This document shows positions 51,233 to 59,276 of a stretch of DNA of 64,000 nt, piece by piece (the stretch's first letter is position 1; each line of letters begins with the position of its first letter). The stretch covers positions 62,001 through 126,000 of the forward strand of contig NZ_CAKZMJ010000095.1 in assembly GCF_937128415.1 (NCBI RefSeq). The letters run 5' to 3'. The notes beneath the pieces were generated by a model. That model was not told the origin of the DNA and did no database searches. It saw only the letters and a list, made by a program, of their open reading frames with translations. The translations under genes and the position numbers were made by a program. This DNA comes from an uncultured Caldilinea sp. (GTDB taxonomy: Bacteria; Chloroflexota; Anaerolineae; Caldilineales; Caldilineaceae).

Positions 51233-51353
51233 ATGGAACTGCTGATTTTTTGGTCTAGTGCTGTTGGCGTTCGTCTTCCTGGGTGCGTCTCACGAATCGC
51301 AGACCGAGGAACTTGTCGCCGAAGGGCGGCGCTTTGCAATGAAAGGGGATTGA
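51233..51353 (+). pseudogene. Small membrane peptide gene, frameshift in a T6 run
   Basis: AGAGGGAGA precedes ATG 51233. The frame starts MELLIF and hits six T residues (51246-51251). Dropping one T gives a 39-residue product with one membrane helix (GLVLLAFVFLG) and a charged tail ending TGA at 51353, just before the next gene's ribosome spacing. The unrepaired frame lacks this helix and fuses into the downstream gene. Confidence 0.5.
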
Positions 51354-51361
51354 AAAATGGC

Positions 51362-51691
51362 ATGGATACACGTAAGACCCGAAAACAGCGGCGGCGTCAA
51401 AAAAAGCCAGCGGCGAAGCTCTACGACTCTGGACAATTCACGCTCAACCACGCCGCGACAGCGCTGCTTGGCAAACCGCCGCGGGTGCGCGTGCAGATTG
51501 AACCCGAGTTGAAGTGGATGCGGCTACAGCCAGCTACGCCGAACGACGCCGGCGCGTTCTCGCTGTCCGGCGGCGGCAACAGTCCACACAGAATCAGCCT
51601 CAAGAGCGTGGTGAAGCAGTTTCCGGCGCTGTGTGGCGACTATCGAGTCGTCGCAGGCGGCATTGAGTGCATCCAGGAGAGTGAATCATGA
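51362..51691 (+). CDS. Unknown basic-N-terminus protein
   Basis: A 109-residue product with a Lys/Arg-rich start (MDTRKTRKQRRRQKK) followed by a domain with KLYDSGQFTLNHAAT. ATG 51357 in another frame has the better-spaced AAAGGGG and reads MAWIHVRPENSGG up to an A7 run (51399-51405); one added A would join it to this frame. So the true N-terminus may differ. Not recognised; overlaps the next gene by ATGA. Confidence 0.5.
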   Translation: MDTRKTRKQRRRQKKPAAKLYDSGQFTLNHAATALLGKPPRVRVQIEPELKWMRLQPATPNDAGAFSLSGGGNSPHRISLKSVVKQFPALCGDYRVVAGGIECIQESES

Positions 51692-52155
51692 TTGAACCAG
51701 ACCTGAGCTACACGCGCGGCGCGCCGACGCGCCAAAACTTCGTCGAACCGGCGCCGATTGTTGTCAGACCGTGGCGGTCTGAACCGGCTGCTCCACAGGA
51801 AGTCATTCTACGTGCGCCTGTGGAACCTGAAGCAGTTGCAGTCTCCGAGACCGATAGAGCGGTCGCATTCAACATCTCGACAGCAGGCTTGGCGCTAATC
51901 GTCGGACTTGGCGGGCTGTTGCTGGCTGTGGTGGGTTGGAAGGTTCCGCTACTGTCAGTGACGGCGCTGGCGGTTTTCTTCGGATTTGCGGCGCTTATCT
52001 GGGCTGGTGCATGGCTGTTTCACGCGCTGGCGTCGCCAGACGGCATAGGGCTGATTGGCGTGTTGTTGCAGTACCGCCTGCTGCGCCACGAGCAGCGAGC
52101 GCGACACGAACGGATTGACTCCATGCTGCGGGAGGACACATGGCACGAGCAATGA
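51688..52155 (+). CDS. Membrane protein of unknown function
   Basis: A 155-residue protein with an 80-residue polar, Pro-rich N-terminal part, two membrane helices (GLALIVGLGGLLLAVVGW and LSVTALAVFFGFAALIW) and an Arg-rich C-terminal helix. Start overlaps the previous stop (ATGA), and its end overlaps the next gene by 16 nt. No family recognised. Confidence 0.65.
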   Translation: MIEPDLSYTRGAPTRQNFVEPAPIVVRPWRSEPAAPQEVILRAPVEPEAVAVSETDRAVAFNISTAGLALIVGLGGLLLAVVGWKVPLLSVTALAVFFGFAALIWAGAWLFHALASPDGIGLIGVLLQYRLLRHEQRARHERIDSMLREDTWHEQ

Positions 52156-52658
52156 ATTACGTGATTCCAGTCGAGCTACAGCGCACCGAAGCCATCGTCG
52201 GTGCGCAGCCGGAGCGACACACGCCGTTGCGGGCTGTTGCGCAGAAACTGTCACGCCGTGGCGTCATGGGCGCAAAGGCGGAACTGGCGAACAATGCGTT
52301 GCTCTTTTTCGTGGAAGTGCTGTTTGACGTGGATGACGACCAGGTTTACAGCAACATTGACCCCGACGGGCGATTGCTGATTCCCGCGCCGTGGGGACGC
52401 AACGGCGCAGCGCAATGGGGACTGCGACGCACCGAACAGCGGGCGTTATCCTGGCTGTTGCGGCGGCGCTGCATGACGACCGACAATCCGCTGTTCGTCT
52501 ATGACGCCGAACTGAAAAACTGGTACGTAGGCGCTGGCTACACCCGGCGTACTGCGCTGGCATACCTGCGCGCCGCGCCTGTCACGCTGTCGGAGTGGCG
52601 CGAGGCATGGCGGGCGACGCGTAGCACATGGGCTAATCAAAAACTGGGCGAACTATGA
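52140..52658 (+). CDS. Unknown element protein
   Basis: A 172-residue soluble protein. It opens MNYVIPVELQRTEAIVGAQ (alternative start at 52152, on the preceding stop) and ends in a basic, Trp-containing tail (LSEWREAWRATRSTWANQ). I recognise no domain. Its tight overlap puts it in the same transcript as the membrane protein before it. Confidence 0.6.
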   Translation: MARAMNYVIPVELQRTEAIVGAQPERHTPLRAVAQKLSRRGVMGAKAELANNALLFFVEVLFDVDDDQVYSNIDPDGRLLIPAPWGRNGAAQWGLRRTEQRALSWLLRRRCMTTDNPLFVYDAELKNWYVGAGYTRRTALAYLRAAPVTLSEWREAWRATRSTWANQKLGEL

Positions 52659-52768
52659 CCGAAGGACGGGCGAACGCTGTCACTTCGTATAGTACCGCGG
52701 ATGGCACTTGGTAGGCTCAATTGGGGAGTTTTCAAGAGTGGGGAGAGACCCCAGAAAGGAATCGAACA

Positions 52769-53080
52769 ATGTTGACTGTACCAGATAACATGCAAAGAGT
52801 TGTGGGAGGCGTCCGTTATCGAGTGGCGACGGCTACGCTGCTGGCGGACGACCAGTATTGGGACGGACGCAACCACGAACGCAACGGGCGCAACCGTTTT
52901 CTGTACCGCACTCCCAACAATCGCTACTTCGTGGTGACGCTCACCATGTGGCAGGGGGAGCAAGACACGCTCGAACCGATTGGCGAGGACGAAGCGGCGG
53001 CGCTGTACGAACAGGAATTGACCGAACACTACGTAGACTGGGAAGACGCATTCCCACACCGACTCGTAGAGGAGGCTTAG
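52769..53080 (+). CDS. Unknown small acidic protein
   Basis: A 103-residue protein with an acidic C-terminal half (EPIGEDEAAALYEQEL, WEDAF). AAAGGAA precedes ATG 52769 (MLTVPDNM). A TATAGT box at 52688-52693, in the 110-bp gap before it, may start a new transcript. No family recognised. Confidence 0.6.
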   Translation: MLTVPDNMQRVVGGVRYRVATATLLADDQYWDGRNHERNGRNRFLYRTPNNRYFVVTLTMWQGEQDTLEPIGEDEAAALYEQELTEHYVDWEDAFPHRLVEEA

Positions 53081-53109
53081 CGGCGAAGGGTAGAACCAGA
53101 TGCTAAAAT

Positions 53110-53154
53110 GCGAGACGCTGGCTTTCTATTGGACGGAGACCGCCAGCGTCTCGC
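53110..53154 (+). promoter_or_regulatory. 13-bp perfect inverted repeat
   Basis: GCGAGACGCTGGC (53110-53122) and GCCAGCGTCTCGC (53142-53154) with a 19-nt spacer, lying before the gene at 53173. No T run follows. It could be an operator pair, an RNA hairpin or a small RNA. Confidence 0.6.
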
Positions 53155-53172
53155 AAATCGAAAGGTGCCAAG

Positions 53173-53775
53173 ATGGATTCTACCACAGAGGGCGCACACG
53201 CCTACACACGGAAATTCTACCATGCTGACGGATTGGGGCAACTCAATCTAACTCTAGAAGAAGAACGAATCAGACAAAACCGTAATGAACGATGGAAGTT
53301 TGGAGAGAAAAAGGAGGCTCACGGTACGTTCACAGTGCCGATTATTGAATGTACAGTACGGGGGCAGCGAATCGTTGGCGCGGTGAAGGTAAGAGAAGAA
53401 TCGATATATGAGCGGCGCGGGGTACTGGTATTGGACACCCCAGCGTGGTGCGATGGCGAGCGCCCTCTCTACGTGGAACTGATGCTTGACGACGCCGGGC
53501 AAGCGTCTGCGGTTGCGCGCGAAGCGTGGGAGTGGTTGATCAGAAAGATGGCGTTTGCGACTGCTAGGGAAACGCAGGAAAGTGAAGCCGGTACTGACAC
53601 GGCAAGTGATAGCGAAGTTGCACGACAGCTAGAAGCTGTACGGGGGTGGCCGGACGCACGAAAACGTGGAGTCCGGCGACGGGACTATGTTGCAAGCTAC
53701 AGCATTGATGAAAGTACGCTTACCCGATGGCGTAACCGACTGCGCAAAGCCGGGTATGACGTGCCAGATTTTTGA
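53173..53775 (+). CDS. Unknown protein with C-terminal helix-turn-helix-like region
   Basis: A 200-residue protein. The N-terminal two thirds are mixed alpha/beta with no known motif. The end (VASYSIDESTLTRWRNRLRKAG) resembles a recognition helix, so DNA binding is possible. AAAGG lies about 8 nt before the ATG. It is flanked by inverted repeats on both sides, consistent with a regulator, but this is inference. Confidence 0.55.
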   Translation: MDSTTEGAHAYTRKFYHADGLGQLNLTLEEERIRQNRNERWKFGEKKEAHGTFTVPIIECTVRGQRIVGAVKVREESIYERRGVLVLDTPAWCDGERPLYVELMLDDAGQASAVAREAWEWLIRKMAFATARETQESEAGTDTASDSEVARQLEAVRGWPDARKRGVRRRDYVASYSIDESTLTRWRNRLRKAGYDVPDF

Positions 53776-53832
53776 TGCAAGGCCTTGCATGAAATTTGCA
53801 ACCCTTGACGCAAGGGTTGCAAGGGCTAAGTT
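53775..53832 (+). promoter_or_regulatory. Two palindromes over a probable promoter
   Basis: A 16-bp perfect palindrome ATGCAAGGCCTTGCAT (53775-53790) is followed by TTGCAACCCTTG-ACG-CAAGGGTTGCAA (53796-53822, 12-bp arms). The second overlaps TTGACG (53805-53810), which with TAAGTT (53827-53832, 16-nt spacer) forms a likely promoter for the downstream genes. These are good candidate operators. Confidence 0.6.
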
Positions 53833-53865
53833 GTACTAGAGTGGTAGACATGGAGGTAAACGCAG

Positions 53866-54093
53866 ATGAACGAGCGATTCATACGAATTCAAGTGCCTCT
53901 TGGTAGCGATGAATACGCGGCGTTGCTCAAGGCGGCAAAATCCGAATATCGGCACCCAAGAGACCAGGCGCGCGCCATCTTGCGCGCGGCGCTGCTGGGG
54001 AATCAGCCTGATGGCGCCATCATGGAAAAGCACAACGACGCCGTGAGACCTTTGGCGAGAGAACACGGCGCCGTTGCTGCGACTGTCGGATAA
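53866..54093 (+). CDS. Small ribbon-helix-helix-like protein
   Basis: A 75-residue product. RIQVPLGSDEYAALLKAAKSE followed by a helix (PRDQARAILRAALLG) fits the strand-helix-helix plan of Arc/MetJ-type DNA-binding proteins. GGAGG precedes the ATG. It lies just downstream of the palindromic promoter, so autoregulation is plausible. No close family recognised. Confidence 0.55.
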   Translation: MNERFIRIQVPLGSDEYAALLKAAKSEYRHPRDQARAILRAALLGNQPDGAIMEKHNDAVRPLAREHGAVAATVG

Positions 54094-54187
54094 CACCGAC
54101 GCACCGAACAGAACACGCTCGAAACCGGAACACGATTCCGGGCGGCTCTTTGCACCCTGCGCACGGAGCGCAGAAGGCTTTTCTATT

Positions 54188-54550
54188 ATGACACAAATCG
54201 TATTGTACGTAAACGGTCAACTTGTCGGCGTAGTCGAAAACGAAGAACTCACACAGCGACGCCGGGCAAGCGTCCACATGCTGCGCTCCCCACGCGGCTG
54301 GGCTGTGGATGATGGAATCCTCCGACAGGCGCGCGAGCTGGGCGCCGTGAGGGTGCGCATTATCGATACTGAGACCGGCGCCAACTACACGGCAGACATA
54401 GCCGCCTTCGACGCACACGGCGTACCAGTTGACCGGGGCTACGGCAAGCAGACGGCGCTACCCCTTCGATATTGGCGACAACAGGCAGGCAATGCAAACC
54501 CACAGGCGGCCGCGGTGGGCATGGCTCAGCCTGCACTGTTCAACGCATAG
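54188..54550 (+). CDS. Unknown element protein
   Basis: A 120-residue protein starting MTQIVLYVNGQLVGVVE with AGAAGG upstream. Beta-rich N-terminal part, Ala/Gln-rich end. The in-frame ATG at 54074 would extend into the preceding gene and is not used. No domain recognised. Confidence 0.55.
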   Translation: MTQIVLYVNGQLVGVVENEELTQRRRASVHMLRSPRGWAVDDGILRQARELGAVRVRIIDTETGANYTADIAAFDAHGVPVDRGYGKQTALPLRYWRQQAGNANPQAAAVGMAQPALFNA

Positions 54551-54595
54551 ATTTTTAGGCACAAACAGAACGCGCATAGGAGGCGCAGAACAATC

Positions 54596-54970
54596 ATGCC
54601 AGTCCAAGACTTTGACCCAATAACAGACGGCTACGGCTCCAAGTACGTCAAGGGCGCTGACTTCGAGGAACCGGAGTATCTCACCATCAATGACGTGAAC
54701 CTGGTGGACTTCCAGGACGGTACGCGCAAGTTGGCGTTGACCTTCCACGACGACAGGCAGGCGACGCTGAACAAGCGAAACTACACCCGGCTGACCGAAA
54801 AGTGGGGCGCTGACCCGAACGGCTGGATTGGGAAGACCGTCCTTTGCATGGCGGGCGACGCCTACCAGGGGCGCCCGTCGTTGGTGATGGTTCCGCAGGT
54901 TCCGAAAGCGGCGCCCAAGCGCGCGCCAGCCCCGGCAGCGGATGACGATGAAGAAGTTGTGTTCGCATGA
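54596..54970 (+). CDS. SSB-like (OB-type) phage protein
   Basis: A 124-residue protein of the kind found next to phage primases: KGADFEEPEYLTINDVNLVDF, KWGADPNGWIGKTVLCMAGD and an acidic tail (ADDDEEVVFA) like that of single-stranded DNA-binding proteins. It lies 67 nt before the primase-helicase start, which supports a role in binding DNA at the element's origin. No exact family name is claimed. Confidence 0.6.
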   Translation: MPVQDFDPITDGYGSKYVKGADFEEPEYLTINDVNLVDFQDGTRKLALTFHDDRQATLNKRNYTRLTEKWGADPNGWIGKTVLCMAGDAYQGRPSLVMVPQVPKAAPKRAPAPAADDDEEVVFA

Positions 54971-55037
54971 TGATGCACCGCGCCGTATCTGCAAACCGTT
55001 TGCAGATACGGCGCTATCTCCGATGCAGGAAACATCC

Positions 55038-57155
55038 ATGACGCCCGAACAAACGATTGACGCTATCCGGGAAAACTTCCCGCAAGAACTCATTGACCTT
55101 GACCAGTGGGTCTTGTGGCGACTTGTGAGACGCAAGGGAGACTCGAAGCCGACGAAGCAACCGCACAGCGTGACTGGAACGTTAGCGTCTTCCACAGACC
55201 CGCACACGTGGGCGCCCTTCGAAGCCGCCGCGCGTCTGTTCGTGCGCGGCGGTTACGACGGGCTTGGTTTCGTCTTCTCTGACACCGACCCATACCTGGG
55301 CGTTGACCTGGACGGGCACTACGCAGATGGGCAGCTTGACGCGTGGGCGCTAGAGGCAGTCCAGCGACTGGACTCCTACACCGAGTTGTCGCCGTCTGGC
55401 ACTGGCGTACACGTGATTGTGCGCGCAGCGATGCCGGGTGGACGGGGACGCAAAGAGAAATCGCTTGGCTTGGAGATGTACGACCGTGGGCGATTCTTTA
55501 CGGTGACGGGGCGCCCGTTGGATGACCGGGGCTGGCTGACAATTCCTGAACGTCAAGCGGCTGTGGACTGGCTCTATGCGCAGTTGCCGAAGAAGGAAGA
55601 AGCGTCCACACCCGGCCCGCTTGACGATGATGCGTTACTGCAACGCATGTTCGCCAGCAAGAACGGCGCCGCTATCCGGCGGTTGTGGGACGGCGACATA
55701 TCAGCCTATGGCGGCGACGAAAGCGCGGCAGACATTGCACTGTGCAATCACTTAGCGTTCTGGACAGCCAAAGACCCGGCGCGTATGGACAGACTCTTTC
55801 GGCGTTCTGGTCTGTTCCGCGACAAGTGGAATCGGAACGCGCGTTCCGGCGAAACCTACGGACAAGGGACAATCAGGGAGGCGATAGAAAAGACGCGGGA
55901 GACGTACAGCAGCAACAGTGTTTCGCGGGAAACGCCAAAGGATGATGCAGCGGCGGGTGATGACGACGGGCTGAAAATCTCCGAACGAATCGATAGAGAC
56001 CTGCGCAAATGGGGCTATGACTTGTGGCTCAACGATATGGATGAAAGCGTCTGGAACGGTGATGAACGCTTGACCGACTCTGAGCGCGCCGTCATGCGCA
56101 TGACGGCACGTGATGCCGGGTACGCGCGGCTAAAGCTGCTAAGCGCGCTAGATGACGCTGTGTTGGCGTTGGCGGCGCGGCGCCGTCGTCACCCAGTGCG
56201 GGAATATCTGCACTCGCTGACATGGGACGGCGCCGACCATATCGGGCGGCTGGCGTCCTTCTTCGACGACAAGCACGCACCTATCGTCTATCAGGACGGC
56301 ACACAACGAACCGTCTTCCACACGTTCTTGCTGCGTTGGCTGATTGGTTCTGTTGCCAAGATGCACGGTGACGAGAATGCAGCGCGCAGTAATTTCGTGT
56401 TGGTGCTGGCAGGTGACCAGGACGTCGGAAAAAGCCACTTTGCAAGCTGGCTGTGTCCATTGCCGAGCTACTTCGTAGAGAAGCATATAACGCCTGATGA
56501 CAAAGACTGTAGTCTACAGCGCACCCGCTCTTGGATATGGGAAATCATGGAGTTGGGCGCAACCACGAACCGGGCAAACGTTGAGGCGTTGAAAGCCCAC
56601 ATCACTGCGACGAAAGTGACGGAACGCAAACCATACGGACACTTCGACACGGTAAGACCGGCGGTGTCAGCGTACATTGGCACCGTCAATCCGGACGGCG
56701 CCGGATTCCTCTCCGACTCCACAGGCAATAGGCGTTTCGCCGTGGTGGACATTGAACATATCAACTGGCGATACGCCGATAGGATAGACATTCACCAAGT
56801 TTGGGCACAAACCATGCACCTGTGGCGACAAGACCCGAAGGGCTATCGGTTTGATCCGGCGGAGTTGACCGTACAGCGGTCGAACGCTGAAAGCCACATG
56901 GCGCCGGACATTATGGCTGACATGCTGGTGCGCACCTACACGATTGACCCCACCAAGACCGAATGGCGCGTGACATCTTCCGAGATTCTCGACGCTTTAC
57001 GCACCTATGCCGGGCTGTCACGTGGTCAAGACAAAGTGCAGGGACGCGAGCTGGCGCGCACGCTCAAGAAGGAATGGGGAATTATAGGAAAGCGAACAAA
57101 CGGCGCGACCGTCTACGTCGGCTTGGTGCGCAAGGTGAACCCACAGGCGACATAA
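55038..57155 (+). CDS. Primase-polymerase/VapE-type helicase fusion replication protein
   Basis: A 705-residue protein. Residues about 20-165 look like an archaeo-eukaryotic primase domain of the NrS-1 polymerase kind (GVDLDG acidic motif at 88-93, SPSGTGVHVIV, EMYDRGRFFTVTG). Residues 200-285 are helical, as in that group. Residues 385-620 are a VapE/SF3-like ATPase with TWDGADHIGRL and Walker A GDQDVGKS (459-466). The end (about 640-705) resembles a winged helix. AGGAAA precedes ATG 55038. It probably starts replication at the iterons directly downstream. Confidence 0.85.
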   Translation: MTPEQTIDAIRENFPQELIDLDQWVLWRLVRRKGDSKPTKQPHSVTGTLASSTDPHTWAPFEAAARLFVRGGYDGLGFVFSDTDPYLGVDLDGHYADGQLDAWALEAVQRLDSYTELSPSGTGVHVIVRAAMPGGRGRKEKSLGLEMYDRGRFFTVTGRPLDDRGWLTIPERQAAVDWLYAQLPKKEEASTPGPLDDDALLQRMFASKNGAAIRRLWDGDISAYGGDESAADIALCNHLAFWTAKDPARMDRLFRRSGLFRDKWNRNARSGETYGQGTIREAIEKTRETYSSNSVSRETPKDDAAAGDDDGLKISERIDRDLRKWGYDLWLNDMDESVWNGDERLTDSERAVMRMTARDAGYARLKLLSALDDAVLALAARRRRHPVREYLHSLTWDGADHIGRLASFFDDKHAPIVYQDGTQRTVFHTFLLRWLIGSVAKMHGDENAARSNFVLVLAGDQDVGKSHFASWLCPLPSYFVEKHITPDDKDCSLQRTRSWIWEIMELGATTNRANVEALKAHITATKVTERKPYGHFDTVRPAVSAYIGTVNPDGAGFLSDSTGNRRFAVVDIEHINWRYADRIDIHQVWAQTMHLWRQDPKGYRFDPAELTVQRSNAESHMAPDIMADMLVRTYTIDPTKTEWRVTSSEILDALRTYAGLSRGQDKVQGRELARTLKKEWGIIGKRTNGATVYVGLVRKVNPQAT

Positions 57156-57160
57156 CGCAA

Positions 57161-57431
57161 AGTGCATCAACAGTGCATCAAATGGTCTGAAAAGTGCATC
57201 AAATTTCGTTGATGCACTGCCATTTTCCAGTGTAACAGTGCATCAAGTGCATCAAGTGCATCAAGTAAAAAAAGATAATGTATCAGGGAGAAAAGAAAGG
57301 GGTAAAACGACTCAAAACACAACACATTGTCATTGGAAGGAAAATGATGCACTTGATGCACTGCGAAGGTCAAATTTACTCTGGTAGAGGCGCAGTGCAT
57401 CAACACTTTTGATGCACTGATTTGATGCACT
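57161..57431 (+). repeat. Iteron array, probable replication origin
   Basis: The 10-mer AGTGCATCAA occurs forward at 57161, 57172, 57193, 57237, 57246, 57255 and 57394. It occurs in reverse (TTGATGCACT) at 57209, 57344 (one mismatch), 57353, 57409 and 57422. Three copies are tandem with a 9-nt period. Between the two groups lies an AT-rich stretch (57265-57345), suited to strand opening. The array follows the replication-protein gene directly. No gene is present from 57156 to 57491. Confidence 0.85.
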
Positions 57432-57491
57432 GTGGGTAACAACGGCTCCAGCGAATGCCATCATGACAAACCTTACGGAAGGAATCGACTT

Positions 57492-57815
57492 ATGACCAAA
57501 CACAGACCAGGACTGACCAGAGCACAGCACCAAGTTATCGGCTCCGAGTTGCGGCGCGCGCACCATTCATTGACAACCTTGATTGTGATCGCTGCGAACA
57601 GCTACGGCAAGAGTAACCCGCGGGTGTCAAAGGTGATGCGTTCGGCACAGCGTGCCATCAAAGCACTTGGCGACGTGCGTAGCGAGATGGAAGAACTGCT
57701 TGCAGACCATCACGCCGATTGGCAGACATCCGACTACTACGGCGGACTCCGAGAGGAAAGTCTATCAACACTGTTGGAAGACATGAGTAAGATTCGGACG
57801 GTTGTTGGCGGCTGA
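57492..57815 (+). CDS. Unknown helical protein
   Basis: A 107-residue protein, predicted all-helical, starting MTKHRPGLTRAQHQ with GGAAGGAA upstream. The middle is basic (KVMRSAQRAIKALGDVRSE). It is the first gene after the iterons, so a replication accessory role is possible but unproved. Confidence 0.6.
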   Translation: MTKHRPGLTRAQHQVIGSELRRAHHSLTTLIVIAANSYGKSNPRVSKVMRSAQRAIKALGDVRSEMEELLADHHADWQTSDYYGGLREESLSTLLEDMSKIRTVVGG

Positions 57816-58098
57816 CTTTCCGGCGCCCGACAAGCCGCCGAAGGGAAAGTTGAAACTGCGCATCTTGCAGCACTTGTCCGAACATGGCGCGGCGACGCGC
57901 GCCGACCTGCTCAACGCGTTGGGTTGCCGTCCGGGCGCGCTGGATTCCGCCGTCATGGACTTGGCGCTAGACGGTTACATAGAAGCTGTGGAACCTGACC
58001 GCACACGCTACCAGGTGAGGGTGTACAGTGACCAGACCCAAACACATCCGGTACTTCTACAACCATCTCAAGGCAGTGGGGATCCGCTTCGAGCTTGA
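57802..58098 (+). CDS. Winged-helix DNA-binding protein
   Basis: A 98-residue protein starting from TTG 57802 inside the end of the previous gene. LRILQHLSEHGAATRADLLNALG, then a recognition helix and LDGYIEAVEPDRTRYQV, form a winged helix-turn-helix. Probably a regulator or replication-associated DNA binder. Confidence 0.55.
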   Translation: MLAADFPAPDKPPKGKLKLRILQHLSEHGAATRADLLNALGCRPGALDSAVMDLALDGYIEAVEPDRTRYQVRVYSDQTQTHPVLLQPSQGSGDPLRA

Positions 58099-58360
58099 CG
58101 GCGCCGGCGCGCTTGTGGTGCGCGACCCGGACAAGCGATTGTCACCATTGACCAAAGAGGAAATCATCAAACGGCGCGGGCTGTTGGTGAAGCTGGTCGA
58201 ACTAGACGGGCTGCTCAACCGTCCACTGCTGGCGGATGAATCAGCGCGATGCCGACAGTTGGCGCAAGAGTGCGGCGTATCAATGGACTGGGAGCGAATC
58301 GACTTGAACACACATGAAGTGCAGCGCGGACGGCTCAACCACATGGAGGAATCGGCATGA
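58028..58360 (+). CDS. Unknown element protein
   Basis: A 110-residue protein from GTG 58028 with GAGGG nearby, overlapping the preceding frame by 71 nt. FELDGAGALVVRDPDKRLSPLTKEEIIKRR suggests a small TubC-N-like or plasmid-type helical domain, but this is weak. Ends ATGA into the next frame. Confidence 0.5.
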   Translation: MTRPKHIRYFYNHLKAVGIRFELDGAGALVVRDPDKRLSPLTKEEIIKRRGLLVKLVELDGLLNRPLLADESARCRQLAQECGVSMDWERIDLNTHEVQRGRLNHMEESA

Positions 58361-58461
58361 CCAAACAGCACAGACGCACATGGCAGCGACACGAGCAACA
58401 CGTAGCCGCGGCGCTTGGTGCGCAGCGCAAGCAATATGAGGTGATAGGATGGCAACTGTAA
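58357..58461 (+). pseudogene. Truncated duplicate of the nuclease gene start
   Basis: A 34-codon frame whose first 26 residues (MTKQHRRTWQRHEQ...) closely match the start of the nuclease at 58802 (MTKQHKRTWQRHEQ...), with about 75% nucleotide identity. It then diverges and stops. It looks like a remnant of the nuclease gene separated from the intact copy by the gene at 58449. Confidence 0.65.
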
Positions 58462-58805
58462 AGGTAAAAATGTTCGAACCGCTTGTGATTGAATTACCAG
58501 AACTAGACCCCGTTCCAGCCGGAAAAATCCAAATTGAACTCCCGGCTCTCCGAGTAACTTGGGGAAGACTAGACATCCTTGAAGCACCCATTTGTGGAGA
58601 GTTGCCCAGCTTTGGCGTTGAATTCACATTAACAGAACCAATCAAGCGGGAGATGTTGGCGGAACTAGTGGTGAAGCTGGCGCCACAACTGCGCGAGTTG
58701 CACAGGGAGATGCAAGACTCTCTCTCCAGCCATGGCGAATTGCTCGATAAGGTTCCGCTATCAATGCAACTTGCAGCGTTACTGAACTGGATGCGCGAAA
58801 CATGA
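58449..58805 (+). CDS. Unknown protein inserted between duplicated nuclease starts
   Basis: A 118-residue acidic protein (MATVKVKMFEPLVIELPELD...), with GAGGTGATAGG just upstream. It lacks known motifs and appears less GC-rich than its neighbours. It ends ATGA over the nuclease start. The flanking duplication suggests it came in as a cassette. Confidence 0.6.
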   Translation: MATVKVKMFEPLVIELPELDPVPAGKIQIELPALRVTWGRLDILEAPICGELPSFGVEFTLTEPIKREMLAELVVKLAPQLRELHREMQDSLSSHGELLDKVPLSMQLAALLNWMRET

Positions 58806-59263
58806 CCAAGCAACACAAGCGAACCTGGCAACGGCATGAGCAACGCGTTGCCAAAGCGTTGGGCACGCAGCGCAAACAATCCGGCGAACCCGGCGCGGAC
58901 GTGGTGACGGCGCTGTGGTCGCTGGAATGCAAAAGCTGGCGCCAACTACCGGCGCGGGTGGTCGCTGCGCTGCAACAGGCGGAACGCTCAGCCATTGCCG
59001 GACAAACCGCGGCGGCTGTGCTGCACCAGGTTGGCGCACGACACGACACAGATTTGGTTGTGCTGCGTTGGCGGGACTTTGCCGACCTGCTGATAGGCAA
59101 TCACGAAGACGACCGGCGATTGGCGGAGCGTGTCGCTGCGATAGCGGAACTGGCAAACGCTGACCGGGCTTTGGTCGAAGTGCTGGCGCCCGACACGCTG
59201 ACTGACGGCGCGGACGAACAGGAAGCGCTGCATAGCCACCTGTGCGGGCTATGGGGAGAGTGA
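58802..59263 (+). CDS. PD-(D/E)XK endonuclease-like protein
   Basis: A 153-residue protein. Glu13 in an N-terminal helix (QRHEQRVAKAL), Asp33 (GADVV) and Glu42-x-Lys44 (LECKSW) give the PD-(D/E)XK metal site of Holliday-junction resolvase and VRR-type nucleases. VVLRWRDFADLL is the usual end of such domains. It probably resolves or nicks DNA during replication or packaging of the element. Confidence 0.7.
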   Translation: MTKQHKRTWQRHEQRVAKALGTQRKQSGEPGADVVTALWSLECKSWRQLPARVVAALQQAERSAIAGQTAAAVLHQVGARHDTDLVVLRWRDFADLLIGNHEDDRRLAERVAAIAELANADRALVEVLAPDTLTDGADEQEALHSHLCGLWGE

Positions 59264-59276
59264 TTAGCACTCAATC

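Noticed and set aside
54942..55037. A start for the primase-helicase at 54942
   Set aside because: The extra N-terminus overlaps the SSB-like gene and lacks a ribosome site, whereas AGGAAA is well placed before 55038.
59264..59274. TTAGCACTC as a CIRCE heat-shock operator
   Set aside because: Only one half-site is present; the inverted partner GAGTGCTAA is absent.
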